A stretch of 64,000 bases of DNA from VAZQ01 sp963807865 (GTDB taxonomy: Bacteria > Pseudomonadota > Alphaproteobacteria > Rhizobiales > Xanthobacteraceae): positions 238,893 to 302,892 of the forward strand of contig CAWEDK010000023.1 of assembly GCA_963807865.1 (NCBI GenBank), given 5' to 3'. The position numbers and the translations under genes are program-made. The notes beneath the pieces were generated by a model. The model was not told where the DNA came from. It ran no database searches and saw nothing but the letters and a program-made list of their open reading frames with translations. Each line of letters starts with the position of its first letter. Position 1 is the stretch's first letter. This document shows, one piece after another, positions 26,681 through 35,643 of this stretch.

Positions 26681-27571
26681 TAGGTCTGGCACTCGATGAA
26701 ATTGCGCTGTTTGGCGATCTCCGCCGCGCAATAATCCATGAAGGCGCGCACCCGCGCGGTGTTCCGCAAGTCGGGATGCGTCATGCAGCCAAAGCTCGCC
26801 CTCGACTTCCGGAATGGCGGGCGTGAGCCTCGCCAGGCCCGGCACCGCGGCTCCGACGAAGCATGGCATCAGAGCAAGTCCGACGCCGGCTGCTGCCGCT
26901 TCGGCGAGGCCGACCAGGGTGTTCACCTTGTAGACGATGCGATCTTCATCGACATGCTCTTTGAGCCACTTCAAGGCCTTCGCGATCGATACCTGGTCGG
27001 TGAGGGCAATCCAGTCGTGCCGGCGTCCGTCGGTCAGTGGATCGAAGGGGCGTGACGCGAGTCGGCTCGGACCATAGATCGCCCAGGCAATGCGCGTGAG
27101 GCGGCTTCCGCTCTGGGAGTCCACGCCCGGATAGGTCGCCCGCAGCGCAACGTCGGCGTCGCGCTTCGACAGGTCGAGCGTCCTGTTGGTCACGACCAGG
27201 TCCAGGATGATCTCCGGGTAAGCGCGGCGAAAGCCGACGAGCACATCCTGGAGCAATCGAAGCAGGATGATGTCGGTGGTCGTAACGCGGAGCTCGCCGG
27301 AGGGGCGCAGGTCCTGGCCGGTCACCCTTCGCTCGAAGGTGACGATGTCCTCGCCGAGCCGGTTGGCAACCTCGAGCATCTGTTCTCCGGAGACCGTCGG
27401 CGCGTAGCCTCCCCGGCCGCGCTCGAACAAGCGCGAACCCAGGTGCTGCTCAATCTGACCGAGCCGCCGAAAGACCGTGGAGTGGTTGATGCCGAGCTGC
27501 TCGGCCGCCCCGGCGAGCGAGCGGCTGTCGGCGATGGCTTTCACGTAGCGGAAGTCGTCCCACGACAGCAT
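26681..27571 (-). CDS. LysR family transcriptional regulator (one frame break near the C-terminus)
   Basis: Winged-helix N-terminus from about residues 5-62: WDDFRYVKAIADSRSLAGAA then LGINHSTVFRRLGQIEQHLG and LFERGRGGYAPTVSGEQMLE. The effector-binding domain follows (SGELRVTTTDIILLRLL, SKRDADVALRA, AAAAGVGLALMPCFVGA). Near 26795 the frame shifts by one and the correct tail reads into AKQRNFIECQT and a TAG at 26681-26683; without that correction the frame runs on through the convergent gene. The start at 27571 (MLSWDDFRY) fits the family, although ATG 27616 would add 15 residues and no strong ribosome-binding site precedes 27571. Target genes are unknown. Confidence 0.85.
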
Positions 27572-27877
27572 TTTGTGATTGCGCAGCCTTGTTTGCGAAT
27601 TTGCAAAGAGGACCATAACCACAACAAGATTTCTGTAGAAGAAAGCAAGTGGGCAGCGCCGTGGGTCCGACCTTATCGATAGTTCTAAACTATGACTAGC
27701 GGATCGATCAATGATCCTGAACGGGCGATGCGGGCATGGTCGAACCTCAGTCGCCAGGCCAAAGGCTCGCGTTACGGCGGCGTCGCGTGCGGCGGACAGG
27801 CCCAATGTGGCGATGAAACGCAAAATCGGCCGGGAAAACCCCAGCCTGACAAAACGACCTTATGATGCCGAAAGTAG

Positions 27878-27906
27878 AAAGGGTGCCGGCTGAGCCGGCA
27901 CCCTTT
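27878..27906 (-). terminator. perfect 13-bp hairpin, likely terminator of the small lipoprotein gene
   Basis: AAAGGGTGCCGGC (27878-27890), loop TGA, and GCCGGCACCCTTT (27894-27906) pair perfectly. On the minus strand the stem starts 11 bases after the lipoprotein stop codon and is followed by a T-rich CTACTTTC. Placement and strength fit intrinsic termination. Confidence 0.8.
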
Positions 27907-27917
27907 GCAAAAGCGAA

Positions 27918-28034
27918 TTAGCCCTTGGTCACGATCGGGGGCGGGGCCTTGCCCTTGCCCTTACCGACTGCGGCGCATCCGGCCACGCTCACGGCGACGA
28001 GAGTCGCCACAACAGCAACGAGAACTTTCTTCAT
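27918..28034 (-). CDS. small lipoprotein (38 residues)
   Basis: ATG at 28034 follows AGGGG by about 6 bases; stop TAA at 27918-27920. The sequence begins MKKVLVAVVATLVAVSVAGC, a textbook lipoprotein signal with lipobox VAGC, leaving a mature lipopeptide of about 19 residues (C-A-A-V-G-K-G-K-G-K-A-P-P-P and on). This is the size and style of entericidin-like/small rhizobial lipoproteins. A strong terminator hairpin follows directly. Function unknown; envelope localisation is inferred from the lipobox. Confidence 0.75.
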   Translation of the reverse strand: MKKVLVAVVATLVAVSVAGCAAVGKGKGKAPPPIVTKG

Positions 28035-28368
28035 AGCAGCCCCTGTTTTCCCCTGTTAAGCCTGACGCAAGACAACACCAAGATCGCGCAGGGCTCTAGT
28101 GCACAGAGGCCACAGTGGGGCTCAAAACTGCGTTAACCGTCTTGCTGGAATCCAAGCGTTCGGAGATTTCCGTCACGATAAGCAATGACTTGCACCGGCG
28201 GCTCGCCGCGGTTTGGACGACACATGGAATCTTTCTGACCGCGGTGTGCGTGGTGGATTGATGGGACCGACGGCTTGGGCCAGCCAGATTCGGCTCGTCC
28301 GGACGAGGGCGTCGACCCGGAATCGGCGTCCGCTCCGCTATTTTGGGTCAGGGAGCGGCCAGGGCCGC
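28035..28368. other. intergenic region
   Basis: 334 bases between two minus-strand genes. It must carry the promoter of the small lipoprotein gene. An 85-codon minus-strand frame at 28133-28390 lacks a ribosome-binding site and has no recognisable content, so I see no gene here. Confidence 0.45.
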
Positions 28369-29022
28369 TCAGAAGCCCGCCTTGAGCCACTCTTCCAGCG
28401 GCATGACGTCAGGACCTTCGCCGAACTTGTGCGTCCAGTTGTCGATCGCCCATTGGCGGCCGCTGGCGGTCTCGCGCAACACCGCGGTGGCGTGAGGCCA
28501 GCGGTCGAACAGCAGGCCGCGCGCCCGCGGAGGATCGACCTTGTGGTGCTTCAGCAGCCCCATTTGGTCGAGCACCAGCATCAGGCTGGTGTTGTTGCGG
28601 CTCATGTCGATGCAGTCCATCTGCTCGGGACCCTGGTCGCTCCGCACGCCCGCATAGGCGACCCGGCGGGTGGTCCCGGCCTCGGGGCCGACGCGGCGGT
28701 CGAACCATTTGGTAGCGGCCGCCACGGCCTTGCGCTCGGCCTCGGGCGTCTTCTTGGCGGAGGCGAACATCTGCGTCAGCTTGGTGCGATCGGCGGGCCC
28801 CAACCCGACAGCGGTCCGGAAACGGCAGCCGAAACCGTGACACACGACGACCGAACTGGTCGTCGGCGGCGAGAGCGAGAGCTGCGTGTAAACGTCGTCG
28901 AGCGCCGGATCGATGGCGTACGACGGCATCGTGCCGCAGATGAGCGCCGCCAGCGCCGGCACGATGACGTTGAATTTAAAGGAGCTTCGGTCCCCGGCGC
29001 AGCCTGATCGGCCCAAACGCAT
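28369..29022 (-). CDS. exported conserved hypothetical protein
   Basis: 217 residues from ATG 29022. The N-terminus (MRLGRSGCAGDRSSFKFNVI, then VPALAALICGTMPSYA) has a hydrophobic stretch compatible with a signal peptide cleaved after SYA. The mature part contains VVVCHGFGCRFRT, KKTPEAERKAVAAATKWFDR, QMDCIDMSRNNTSLMLVLDQ and WAIDNWTHKFGEGP, with conserved-looking Cys and His residues. I recall this as a conserved rhizobial hypothetical family without known role. Intact frame; it stands alone with long non-coding flanks. Confidence 0.75.
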   Translation of the reverse strand: MRLGRSGCAGDRSSFKFNVIVPALAALICGTMPSYAIDPALDDVYTQLSLSPPTTSSVVVCHGFGCRFRTAVGLGPADRTKLTQMFASAKKTPEAERKAVAAATKWFDRRVGPEAGTTRRVAYAGVRSDQGPEQMDCIDMSRNNTSLMLVLDQMGLLKHHKVDPPRARGLLFDRWPHATAVLRETASGRQWAIDNWTHKFGEGPDVMPLEEWLKAGF

Positions 29023-29726
29023 TGCCGCCTCCGATACACGCGAGTTTTTGTCTCATGGCCGTGACATGCGCGCAAGCGGCCACCCTACGAAAAGACGGCG
29101 GTGCGGCGATGGCCGGCCGGGCGGGATTGGAGCGGGCGATCGTGCCGAAATTGCGCCACGAAGCCGGGCGCGCCACGCTCCTGTGACGCGGGAGGGGCGA
29201 GAAGCCTCGCGATCGCATGCAGCGCCAATCATTCAGCGGCAATCGTGCTCGCGGCGCAGTGCGCCCGAGATTTACATCCTCTTTTTCGCATATCGGGCAG
29301 GCCCGACATGCGGGAGGGGAGGCGGAGCGCCGGAAGGCGCATCCAACTCCGCGCTCATGAGGTGCGGCGCGCGCTGTGGACGAGCGCGCACGCCTCCCGG
29401 CGCTCCACCGCGGCATCGCTACCGCCCGCTCTGGACGGTCACTCGGCTCCGAGCCGCGCTTCGCAGGAGGCAAACGGGCCTCCCTGTCAGCGAGCTCCTC
29501 GCGGCCGGCTCTTAGTGGCCAGGCGGGCGGAGCCCCGGAGCCGCCCGGGACTAGAGTAGGATTGCTAGTATTGATAATTATTGCATTATATCAATATCTT
29601 ATAAAAGATAGAAAGAGCGATCTCGATCTCAGACTGCATATAGGTAGCGCGCGCCTCCGGTCATCCGCTGCTCAGCGGTACGCGACGCCGCATGTTGGTG
29701 ACCCTCATCAATTGAGGAGCATAATC
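29023..29726. other. 704-bp non-coding stretch before the recombinase, GC-rich then sharply AT-rich
   Basis: No gene is supported on either strand; overlapping Arg-rich frames look like GC artefacts. Bases 29524-29547 form a hairpin (CGGGCGG, ten-base loop, CCGCCCG). Straight after it, 29560-29625 turns strongly AT-rich (TTGATAATTATTGCATTATA and on), unlike anything nearby. That AT-rich patch probably carries the promoter of the recombinase and could mark an insertion boundary. Confidence 0.5.
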
Positions 29727-30362
29727 ATGCTTGACCACGAAAACGCCAATCCAACTACCCCAAAGCAGAAGCCCTGGAATAAGGGCAAGTTAACCGGGGC
29801 AAAACCACCGCTTCGGCCAAAGCACGTTTGGTCGATCCGAACCAAGCTCCAGGTCGAAGGGCGAACGCGTGACTTGGCGATGTTCAATCTGGCCATCGAT
29901 AGCAAACTGCGCGGCTGCGATGTCGTCGCTCTCAAGGTGGAGGATATCGCCCCACACGGATACGCCATTGATCGGGCGACGGTGCGTCAAAGGAAAACAG
30001 GGCGGCCGGTTCGGTTCGAGGTGACCGAGCAAACCCGGCAAGCAGTCGACGACTACATCCGAGCCACAGGCAAGCAACCTGGCGAATTTCTGTTCGATGG
30101 CCGGCGTGGGCAGGGCCAATGCATGACGACGCGGCAGTATGCGCGCCTCTTCGCCGAATGGGTCAGAGGCATTGGGCTTGATCCTGGCTTGTTCGGCACC
30201 CATTCGTTACGCCGAACGAAAGCCACGCTGATCTATCGACGGACCGGCAACCTGCGGGCCGTTCAGTTGCTACTCGGTCACACCAAAATCGAAAGCACAG
30301 TTCGCTATCTAGGTATCGAAGTCGACGATGCGATTGCGATCGCGGAACAAGTTGACATTTAG
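29727..30362 (+). CDS. minimal tyrosine recombinase/integrase (catalytic domain only)
   Basis: 211 residues from ATG 29727, with GAGGAG about 8 bases upstream. All catalytic residues of the tyrosine recombinase family are visible: Arg62 (SKLRGCDVVALKVEDI), His159 and Arg162 (GTHSLRRTKA), His185 (LLLGHTKIES) and Tyr194 (TVRYLGI). The protein lacks the N-terminal core-binding (SAM-like) domain of full-length integrases; instead a short basic leader (PKQKPWNKGKLTGAKPPLR) precedes the catalytic fold. Small stand-alone recombinases of this kind are widespread in Proteobacteria, often without an adjacent mobile element. No att duplication or excisionase gene is seen here. Intact frame. Confidence 0.88.
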   Translation: MLDHENANPTTPKQKPWNKGKLTGAKPPLRPKHVWSIRTKLQVEGRTRDLAMFNLAIDSKLRGCDVVALKVEDIAPHGYAIDRATVRQRKTGRPVRFEVTEQTRQAVDDYIRATGKQPGEFLFDGRRGQGQCMTTRQYARLFAEWVRGIGLDPGLFGTHSLRRTKATLIYRRTGNLRAVQLLLGHTKIESTVRYLGIEVDDAIAIAEQVDI

Positions 30363-30566
30363 CGCTTCGGGCAGAGCAGACAAGCTCTGCCCGCCAACAA
30401 TAGACGGAGCGTAGCTCGCATACGCTATGCACGTGGACGGGTCATCCCAATTCGAGCGCGTCGGGAATCATGTCTGCTTTGCTCCAGTTATCGGACCTCT
30501 TCGCCGCTCATCGGCACTTCCGAGATGGGCCACAACCGACTTGAGCGATCGCAGCAAAACGCGCGC

Positions 30567-31110
30567 TTACTCGATCACCTCGTCGGCGCGGGCGAGCAGC
30601 ATCGGCGGCACGTCGAGGCCGAGCGCCTTGGCGGTCTTGAGGTTGATGGCCAGCTCGTACTTGGTCGGCGCTTGCACCGGGAGGTCGGCAGGTTTTTCGC
30701 CATTGAGGATGCGATCGACATAAGTTGCCGCACGCCGATACAAATCAATCAGATTGGGTCCATAAGAAATCAGGCCGCCAGCCTCGACAAAGAAGCGATA
30801 CGGATAGATGGCGGGCATGCGGTGCTTCGCTGCGAGCCCAATAATCTGTTCGTGCCGAATCGTTACAATCGAGCCAACGACAACGATTAGACCGCCACTC
30901 GCGCCTTCTGCAAACGCGCCGACCTCGTTGTCGAGTATTTCCCGTGAGGCTCAAGTTGATCGGGGTCAGTTCCATGCCAAGCGGCGACGCAAAGGCTTGG
31001 ATCACCGCCTCGGTGATGAAGACCACTCGACCGAGACCTGATTGCGCAAATGCAGGACTGATCAAGCCAAGCGCGACGAGAGCCGCTGCCGCTGCAATCC
31101 ATTGTGGCAA
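30567..31110 (-). pseudogene. ABC_sub_bind (DUF534-type) substrate-binding protein, internally deleted remnant
   Basis: The C-terminal 110 or so residues match the ABC_sub_bind family (GGLIVVVGSIVTIRHEQIIG, MPAIYPYRFFVEAGGLISYG, TAKALGLDVPPMLLARADEV). The N-terminus has a TTG start at 31110 and a signal peptide (MPQWIAAAAALVALGLISPA). Between them the frame breaks near 30945, and about 180-200 residues of the usual 320-residue protein are absent, so the first lobe of the binding protein is gone. This is a deletion remnant rather than a sequencing error. It lies 21 bases after the CHAT gene on the same strand. Such genes are very numerous in Bradyrhizobium. Confidence 0.75.
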
Positions 31111-31131
31111 TTCAGCAGGTGCTTGAACGCT

Positions 31132-34100
31132 TCAGTTGCCGTCGCCGATGATGGTGTAGGGCGCCCAGAACAATGGGTGGGCGTACGTAAAAACGGTTTC
31201 GCCCTTATCGCCGACGAACCCCGGCCCATCGAGTAACGCCATCATCGCCAGCTGCAACGCTTCACCACGAGAGAGCTTTGGGTCAGCGGACTGCCGTCGA
31301 AATAGATCGGACACGAGTTCGCGCGCGGAATGGGAATGGACCGACCAGTTGGTCACCAGGATCGCCCGCGTGCCCGCATAGAAGAACGCTCGCCCAAGGC
31401 CGAAGCAGCCTCCGCGCCCGCTCCCGCTCCTGCACCGGTGTTGCAGGCTGACAGCACGACCCAGTCAGCGTCGAGCTTGAGCGACAGGATTTCCTGCATC
31501 GTCAAAAGCCCGTCGCCCTCGACACCTGCAACATTTGGGGCCGATAGCGCCAATGCCGGCTGGTCGAGGCCATCAAGATCGCCCGGCACTAGGCCATGCG
31601 TCGCAAAGGCGACGATCTTGAAGCCCGAAAGTTCGGCTCGTTTGACTAGCTGCTCGTTCGCGTCCTTGCCGAGATGGAGCGCCTTGGGTTGGATCAGCTT
31701 CAAGCGCAACTGCAATGGAACGCAACTCATCGGCGGTATCCGGCAGACGCGGTAATTGCGCAAGGCCGGCACTGTCTACGCCCTGGCGTCTGCGGTCCGG
31801 CGCCGGCGTTTAAGCGGCACTCCGCGTGTTTGGGCAGCGTCGGCGACCTGTAGCGGGGGTGGACCTTCCGAAACCGGATCGCTCTGGTTGAAGAAAGGGT
31901 CGCCGAAGGCAATGAGCTTGCTCGCGCTTGGCCGAGCCCGGCGGCAGGCGGCGCGAGCGTACGCAGCGCAGATGCCGAAGGCACCATAGTGACCGGGTGG
32001 AGGCGCCCCGAGCCAGGGTACCGAACGGTAGGCGGCAAAAGTCGGCCCGTCGTCTGATAGCTGGTGCGGCGCAACGGTGAGCACACTGAGCGGCAGGAGT
32101 CCGAGCGCGCCATTGGTGACGACGATAAGGTTTTTGGCCTCCTGCCATCCGTTCTTCACCGGCTCCAGCAGGGTCTTGTAGAGTTGATGCGAAAGCGAGA
32201 GATCGAAGGGAGGGATGTCGGAAATCGGCGGCCGCCTGTGGCTCGAGCGCCTCGCGTAGCTTGCCGATCTTAGCCTCGATGGCGGCCGCGCTGTCTTTCA
32301 CCGTCGCAAACGAAACAGCGCCATCCTTCGGGACCGCCCAAACGAAGCTGCTGTCGCGACCGAAATAGAATGACAGCAATACTTCGCCCGGTTTTAGGAC
32401 CTTCTTGATTTCCTCTAATGTTGGCGGCTTTGGATCGATCAGTTCTGCATAATCCGGAAACCGACGGTCGATGTCAGCGCGCACCTTGTTATGCTGGGCG
32501 CGAAACTTGTCGATATCCTTGCGCAACGACGCCACGCCAGCTTCGTCCCGTTCTGCAGCTGGCAGCGAAAGCAACGAATTAAGTTGACCCAGCTGCGTCC
32601 CGATTTGCTGACGCAAATCCTGCTCCTGACGTACGGCCGCACCCAGCGCTGGATCGCTCGTGGTCATGCGCGCACTTGACGCTGTCAGGGCTTTCTGTAC
32701 CGCCCGGCCGCGGATCGCATCCGACAACCGAAAGGTTTCGTCCGCGACATCGACCCCGCCACGTTCGTCGCTGCGTCCAAGCAGATCGATGTAGCTCTCC
32801 ACGACCAATTGGGTATAGCGCGTACGCTCGGCGGCGTTCAGCACATCGTCATTGTAGGTATTGAAGGTTACGGCAGTAAGCAGCGGCACCGAAGCACGGA
32901 ATTCTTTGAGAGCATCGGAGTCCTGCTTCGACCGCGCAAGGCCGACGGCGTAGTGGCCGCGCGCCAGAACGGTGTCAGGATGTTGGTCTCCGAAGTTGGC
33001 ACGCTTGATATCGAGCAGCCGGCGTGCAGCAGCCAGACCGACTTCGATTTGCTGGGTCCTGTATAAGGCTTCAATGTAGCCTTGCGACAGCAATAGGTTG
33101 TCCCGGCGGCCGGCCTCCCATCCGCTGACAGCCTTTACAATGGCGCCGTATCTAGCGCTTGCTTCATCCCAATGACCCTCGAGCGCGGCGACCGACGCGA
33201 GACTGCTTAGTACGCGCACGTAATTTTGCGAGTCTTCCGGGACGCCGAGCTGCTGGTAAATGTCGACAGCCGCGAGCAGCAATTTTTTTGCCTCCTCATA
33301 CCGACCTTGTTCGATCAGCAGAGAGCCGAACGTGGCAATTACTCTCGCAGTCGTCGGATTGTATTTACCCGTCGCCTGCAGGCGATTGAGCAGCGCGCGG
33401 CGTGCGTCGGATTCGGCTTCTGCGACCCGTCCGAGCCGCGATTTTAGCTGCGCTCCCGAAAGCAGAAGCAAGTCCGCCGCTTGCTCCAAAGCGCTTCGAG
33501 GCATCGCGATGAAAGCTGTCGCGGACTTATCAATATTGTTACGACGGAGCTGCTCCGCGCGCTGGTTGGCGCGGACGGCGTCTTCCAGTTGGCCCCGAGC
33601 TTCGAACAGTCGAGCCTTTATGTCTTCTACGTTGCCCTCCCAGGTGCCCCCATGCGAGGAGAAACCCTGGATCGAGCTCGCGCTCTTCCATAAGCCGTTG
33701 AGCTTGAGCATATAGCTCTGGGCGCGTTCAAAATTGCCGAGGGTAAGCTCGGCCAGCGCCACCTGACGATAGACTGTGAACAAAAACCCCTTCTGGGCGG
33801 AGCGTTCGCTGTCCTCCACTATCTTTTGCAGCGTTTTGAGCGACCCTTTAACATCGCCCGCGCTTACTTGTTGCAAGGATGCGGTCAAGCGATATGAATT
33901 TATCACATACGGATCGACCTTTCCGGTCGCGAGATTTACAGCACGCTCGGAGTCTGCAAGCGCTTCGCGGAACCGTCCGAGTTCGGCCCGCACAAGCGCG
34001 CGTCCGTACAGGAAACTCGCTTTCGCCGCAGCGTCGCCTCCCGGTTCCGGCGCATCGGCGGCGGCCCGCAATTTCGCCAGCCGGGCTGGATCAGGCTTTT

Positions 34101-34488
34101 CCTTGTCGAGGATGGATGTGATGTCAGCGATCGTTCGAGGCGGAACGACGACTTTTGTCGCGCGGCAGCGGTCACACGCGCAGGGGTAGTCGCTGGGTTT
34201 TTTGCGGCTTCGAGCGGGTTGCTCTTGAGACCGCCCGCGCCAGACAATTTGGCCACGCAGGCGTTGACTTGAGCGCTAACCTGCGCCTTGCATCCGTCTA
34301 TGTATTGGTTCGGCGAGCCGCCGCTCGCGATCATCTTCTGGCGGACGCAATTACGCACGATTGGGGTTACCTGCTCGATGCACTGCGCTTTCGCCTGTTC
34401 GATAGTGGCGGCGAAGGCGTCGCTGCAACAGGCACCGGCCGCCAGCAGGGCTGCGGCTCCCCAAGAGCATCAAGAGTTGTCGCAACAT
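31132..34488 (-). CDS. exported TPR-CHAT domain (caspase-like) protein, several frame breaks
   Basis: About 1100 residues when joined. A signal peptide starts at ATG 34488 (MLRQLLMLLG, then AAALLAAGACCSDAFA after removing one G in a GGGG run near 34460). A Cys-containing segment follows (CIEQVTPIVRNCVRQKMIA, YIDGCKAQVSAQVNACVAKL), then roughly 500 residues of TPR helices. The C-terminal CHAT protease domain has the catalytic His in FKIVAFATHGLVPGDLDGLD and the catalytic Cys in DADWVVLSACNTGAG, with AGTRAILVTNWSVHSHSARE and the end HPLFWAPYTIIGDGN. Frame breaks are near 34090, 32240, 31800 and 31365. CHAT domains are cysteine peptidases related to caspases; the signal peptide places this one in the periplasm or outside. 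The substrate is unknown. Confidence 0.85.
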
Positions 34489-34894
34489 TGTTCTCTCACA
34501 ATCAGCACAGGTCACATGACGACCGCGAGTGGGTCAGGAGGGTTTGTCATCCACATCAGTCGAGATGACGACCGTAATTCCTAAGCGTTTAGCACATTTT
34601 TGACCTAAATCTAAACCGAAGGAAGCCTTGTACCATTTTGGGGGGCCCGCGAGCTGCAAATTGGAGAATAGGCGTGACCAACGCCTGAAGACTACGCCTC
34701 TCAATAAGTCACCGTATGCACTGAAAAATCTGTCCGTATTTGCTCTACTTGTAATAGGATCGCTTAATTTGCTCAAGCGAGCCGCGCAGTCGCAAGTCGG
34801 AAAACGTCTCAAGTATCCGGCAACTAAATCTTCAGGATGCGATCGTCAAAATAACCGGTTATTCTGCGCAGGCCAACAGTCCCAGGAGAGTGAA
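34489..34894. other. AT-richer intergenic region upstream of two divergent exported-protein genes
   Basis: 406 bases between the CHAT start (minus) and the small secreted protein start (plus); it should contain both promoters. GC content is visibly lower than in the genes. A 92-codon minus-strand frame at 34534-34812 and the upstream extension of the plus-strand frame show no recognisable content or ribosome-binding site. Confidence 0.45.
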
Positions 34895-35086
34895 ATGAAT
34901 TTAGCCGTCGCGATTGTTTTGCTCAGTAGTCTTAGCGGCCTCGGAGTTGCAGCGATATCGACGGGTGCGGAGCACAACTTCACGCCAATGGAAAAAATTC
35001 AGGTCGCGCAAAATCAAACATGTTTGCAGAAGTGCCAGGCGAGAGGCAGGCCGGCTAACGTATGCGAGCGGAAGTGCACCCGGTAG
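34895..35086 (+). CDS. small secreted cysteine-motif protein (63 residues)
   Basis: ATG at 34895 follows AGGAGAG by about 5 bases. A signal peptide (MNLAVAIVLLSSLSGLGVAA) precedes a mature region with a C-terminal pair of CxxxC motifs: QTCLQKCQARGRPANVCERK followed by C-T-R. The two CxxxC pairs on short helices suggest a disulfide-linked helical hairpin. No family is recognised. It is divergent from the CHAT gene, whose own N-terminal segment also carries spaced cysteines, and a lipoprotein gene follows 19 bases later. Confidence 0.65.
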   Translation: MNLAVAIVLLSSLSGLGVAAISTGAEHNFTPMEKIQVAQNQTCLQKCQARGRPANVCERKCTR

Positions 35087-35105
35087 GCGGTGAATAATCA
35101 ACCGC

Positions 35106-35415
35106 ATGGCCGCGTCGTCCCGCTATCTTTCCTTGGCACTGGCACTGCTGCTGCCGGGCTGCGCCAGCACGGTCCGTGAACCTGGCCTAGACCGCCCCCA
35201 ACCCAACCGACCCGGCCCAGATTGGCCGAGCCAAAATAGACCGGGCGATCTGCATCGGCGAGGCCACCAAGGCCGACGCCGGCGCCGCGTTCCGATCCAA
35301 GCAGAGTTTTGACGATGTATACGACCGCTGCATGGCCAAGCGCGGCTACGCTGCCGCCGTACCGCCGAGAAGCGTGATGAATTCGCGCCGTCGCATTGCC
35401 GCCCTCAAGGGCTGA
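35106..35415 (+). CDS. small lipoprotein (one frame break)
   Basis: ATG at 35106 (MAASSRYLSLALALLLPGCA) gives a lipoprotein signal with lipobox LPGC. Near 35200 the frame shifts: the product then reads AQIGRAKIDRAICIGEATKA and on to FDDVYDRCMAKRGYAAAVPP, ending RRRIAALKG at the TGA 35413-35415. The DxCMxxRGY pattern (FDDVYDRCMAKRGY) is common in small exported proteins of rhizobia. Mature length is about 85 residues with two Cys that may pair. It appears co-transcribed with the secreted cysteine-motif gene. Confidence 0.65.
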
Positions 35416-35643
35416 GAACCAGGATGGTGGACGAAAACCTACCACATCGCGAACCCGTTCGGGGACGGCGGCTTTTGCGGTGCACCATAGTTAACGCGCC
35501 GATGTCGCAGTTGGGTCAGAATCGGAAATACTCCCGACGAGCAAATGTTTTCCGGTTTGCACCCAACAACGGACATGGAAGTTGCTCGCAACGATGCCCG
35601 AGTTGGGTGCCAAAACCGGACGTGTCATGCCGCCTCGCGAAGT

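Noticed and set aside
28133..28390. An 85-codon minus-strand frame in the gap at 28.1 kb
   Set aside because: No ribosome-binding site, no family resemblance, and it overlaps the end of the hypothetical gene at 28369.
30427..30723. A 98-codon plus-strand frame with a Ser/Ala-rich product
   Set aside because: It is the antisense of the ABC_sub_bind remnant; the same antisense product is often annotated by mistake in rhizobial genomes.
34534..34812. A 92-codon minus-strand frame upstream of the CHAT gene
   Set aside because: It lies in an AT-richer promoter region and shows no conserved feature or start signal.
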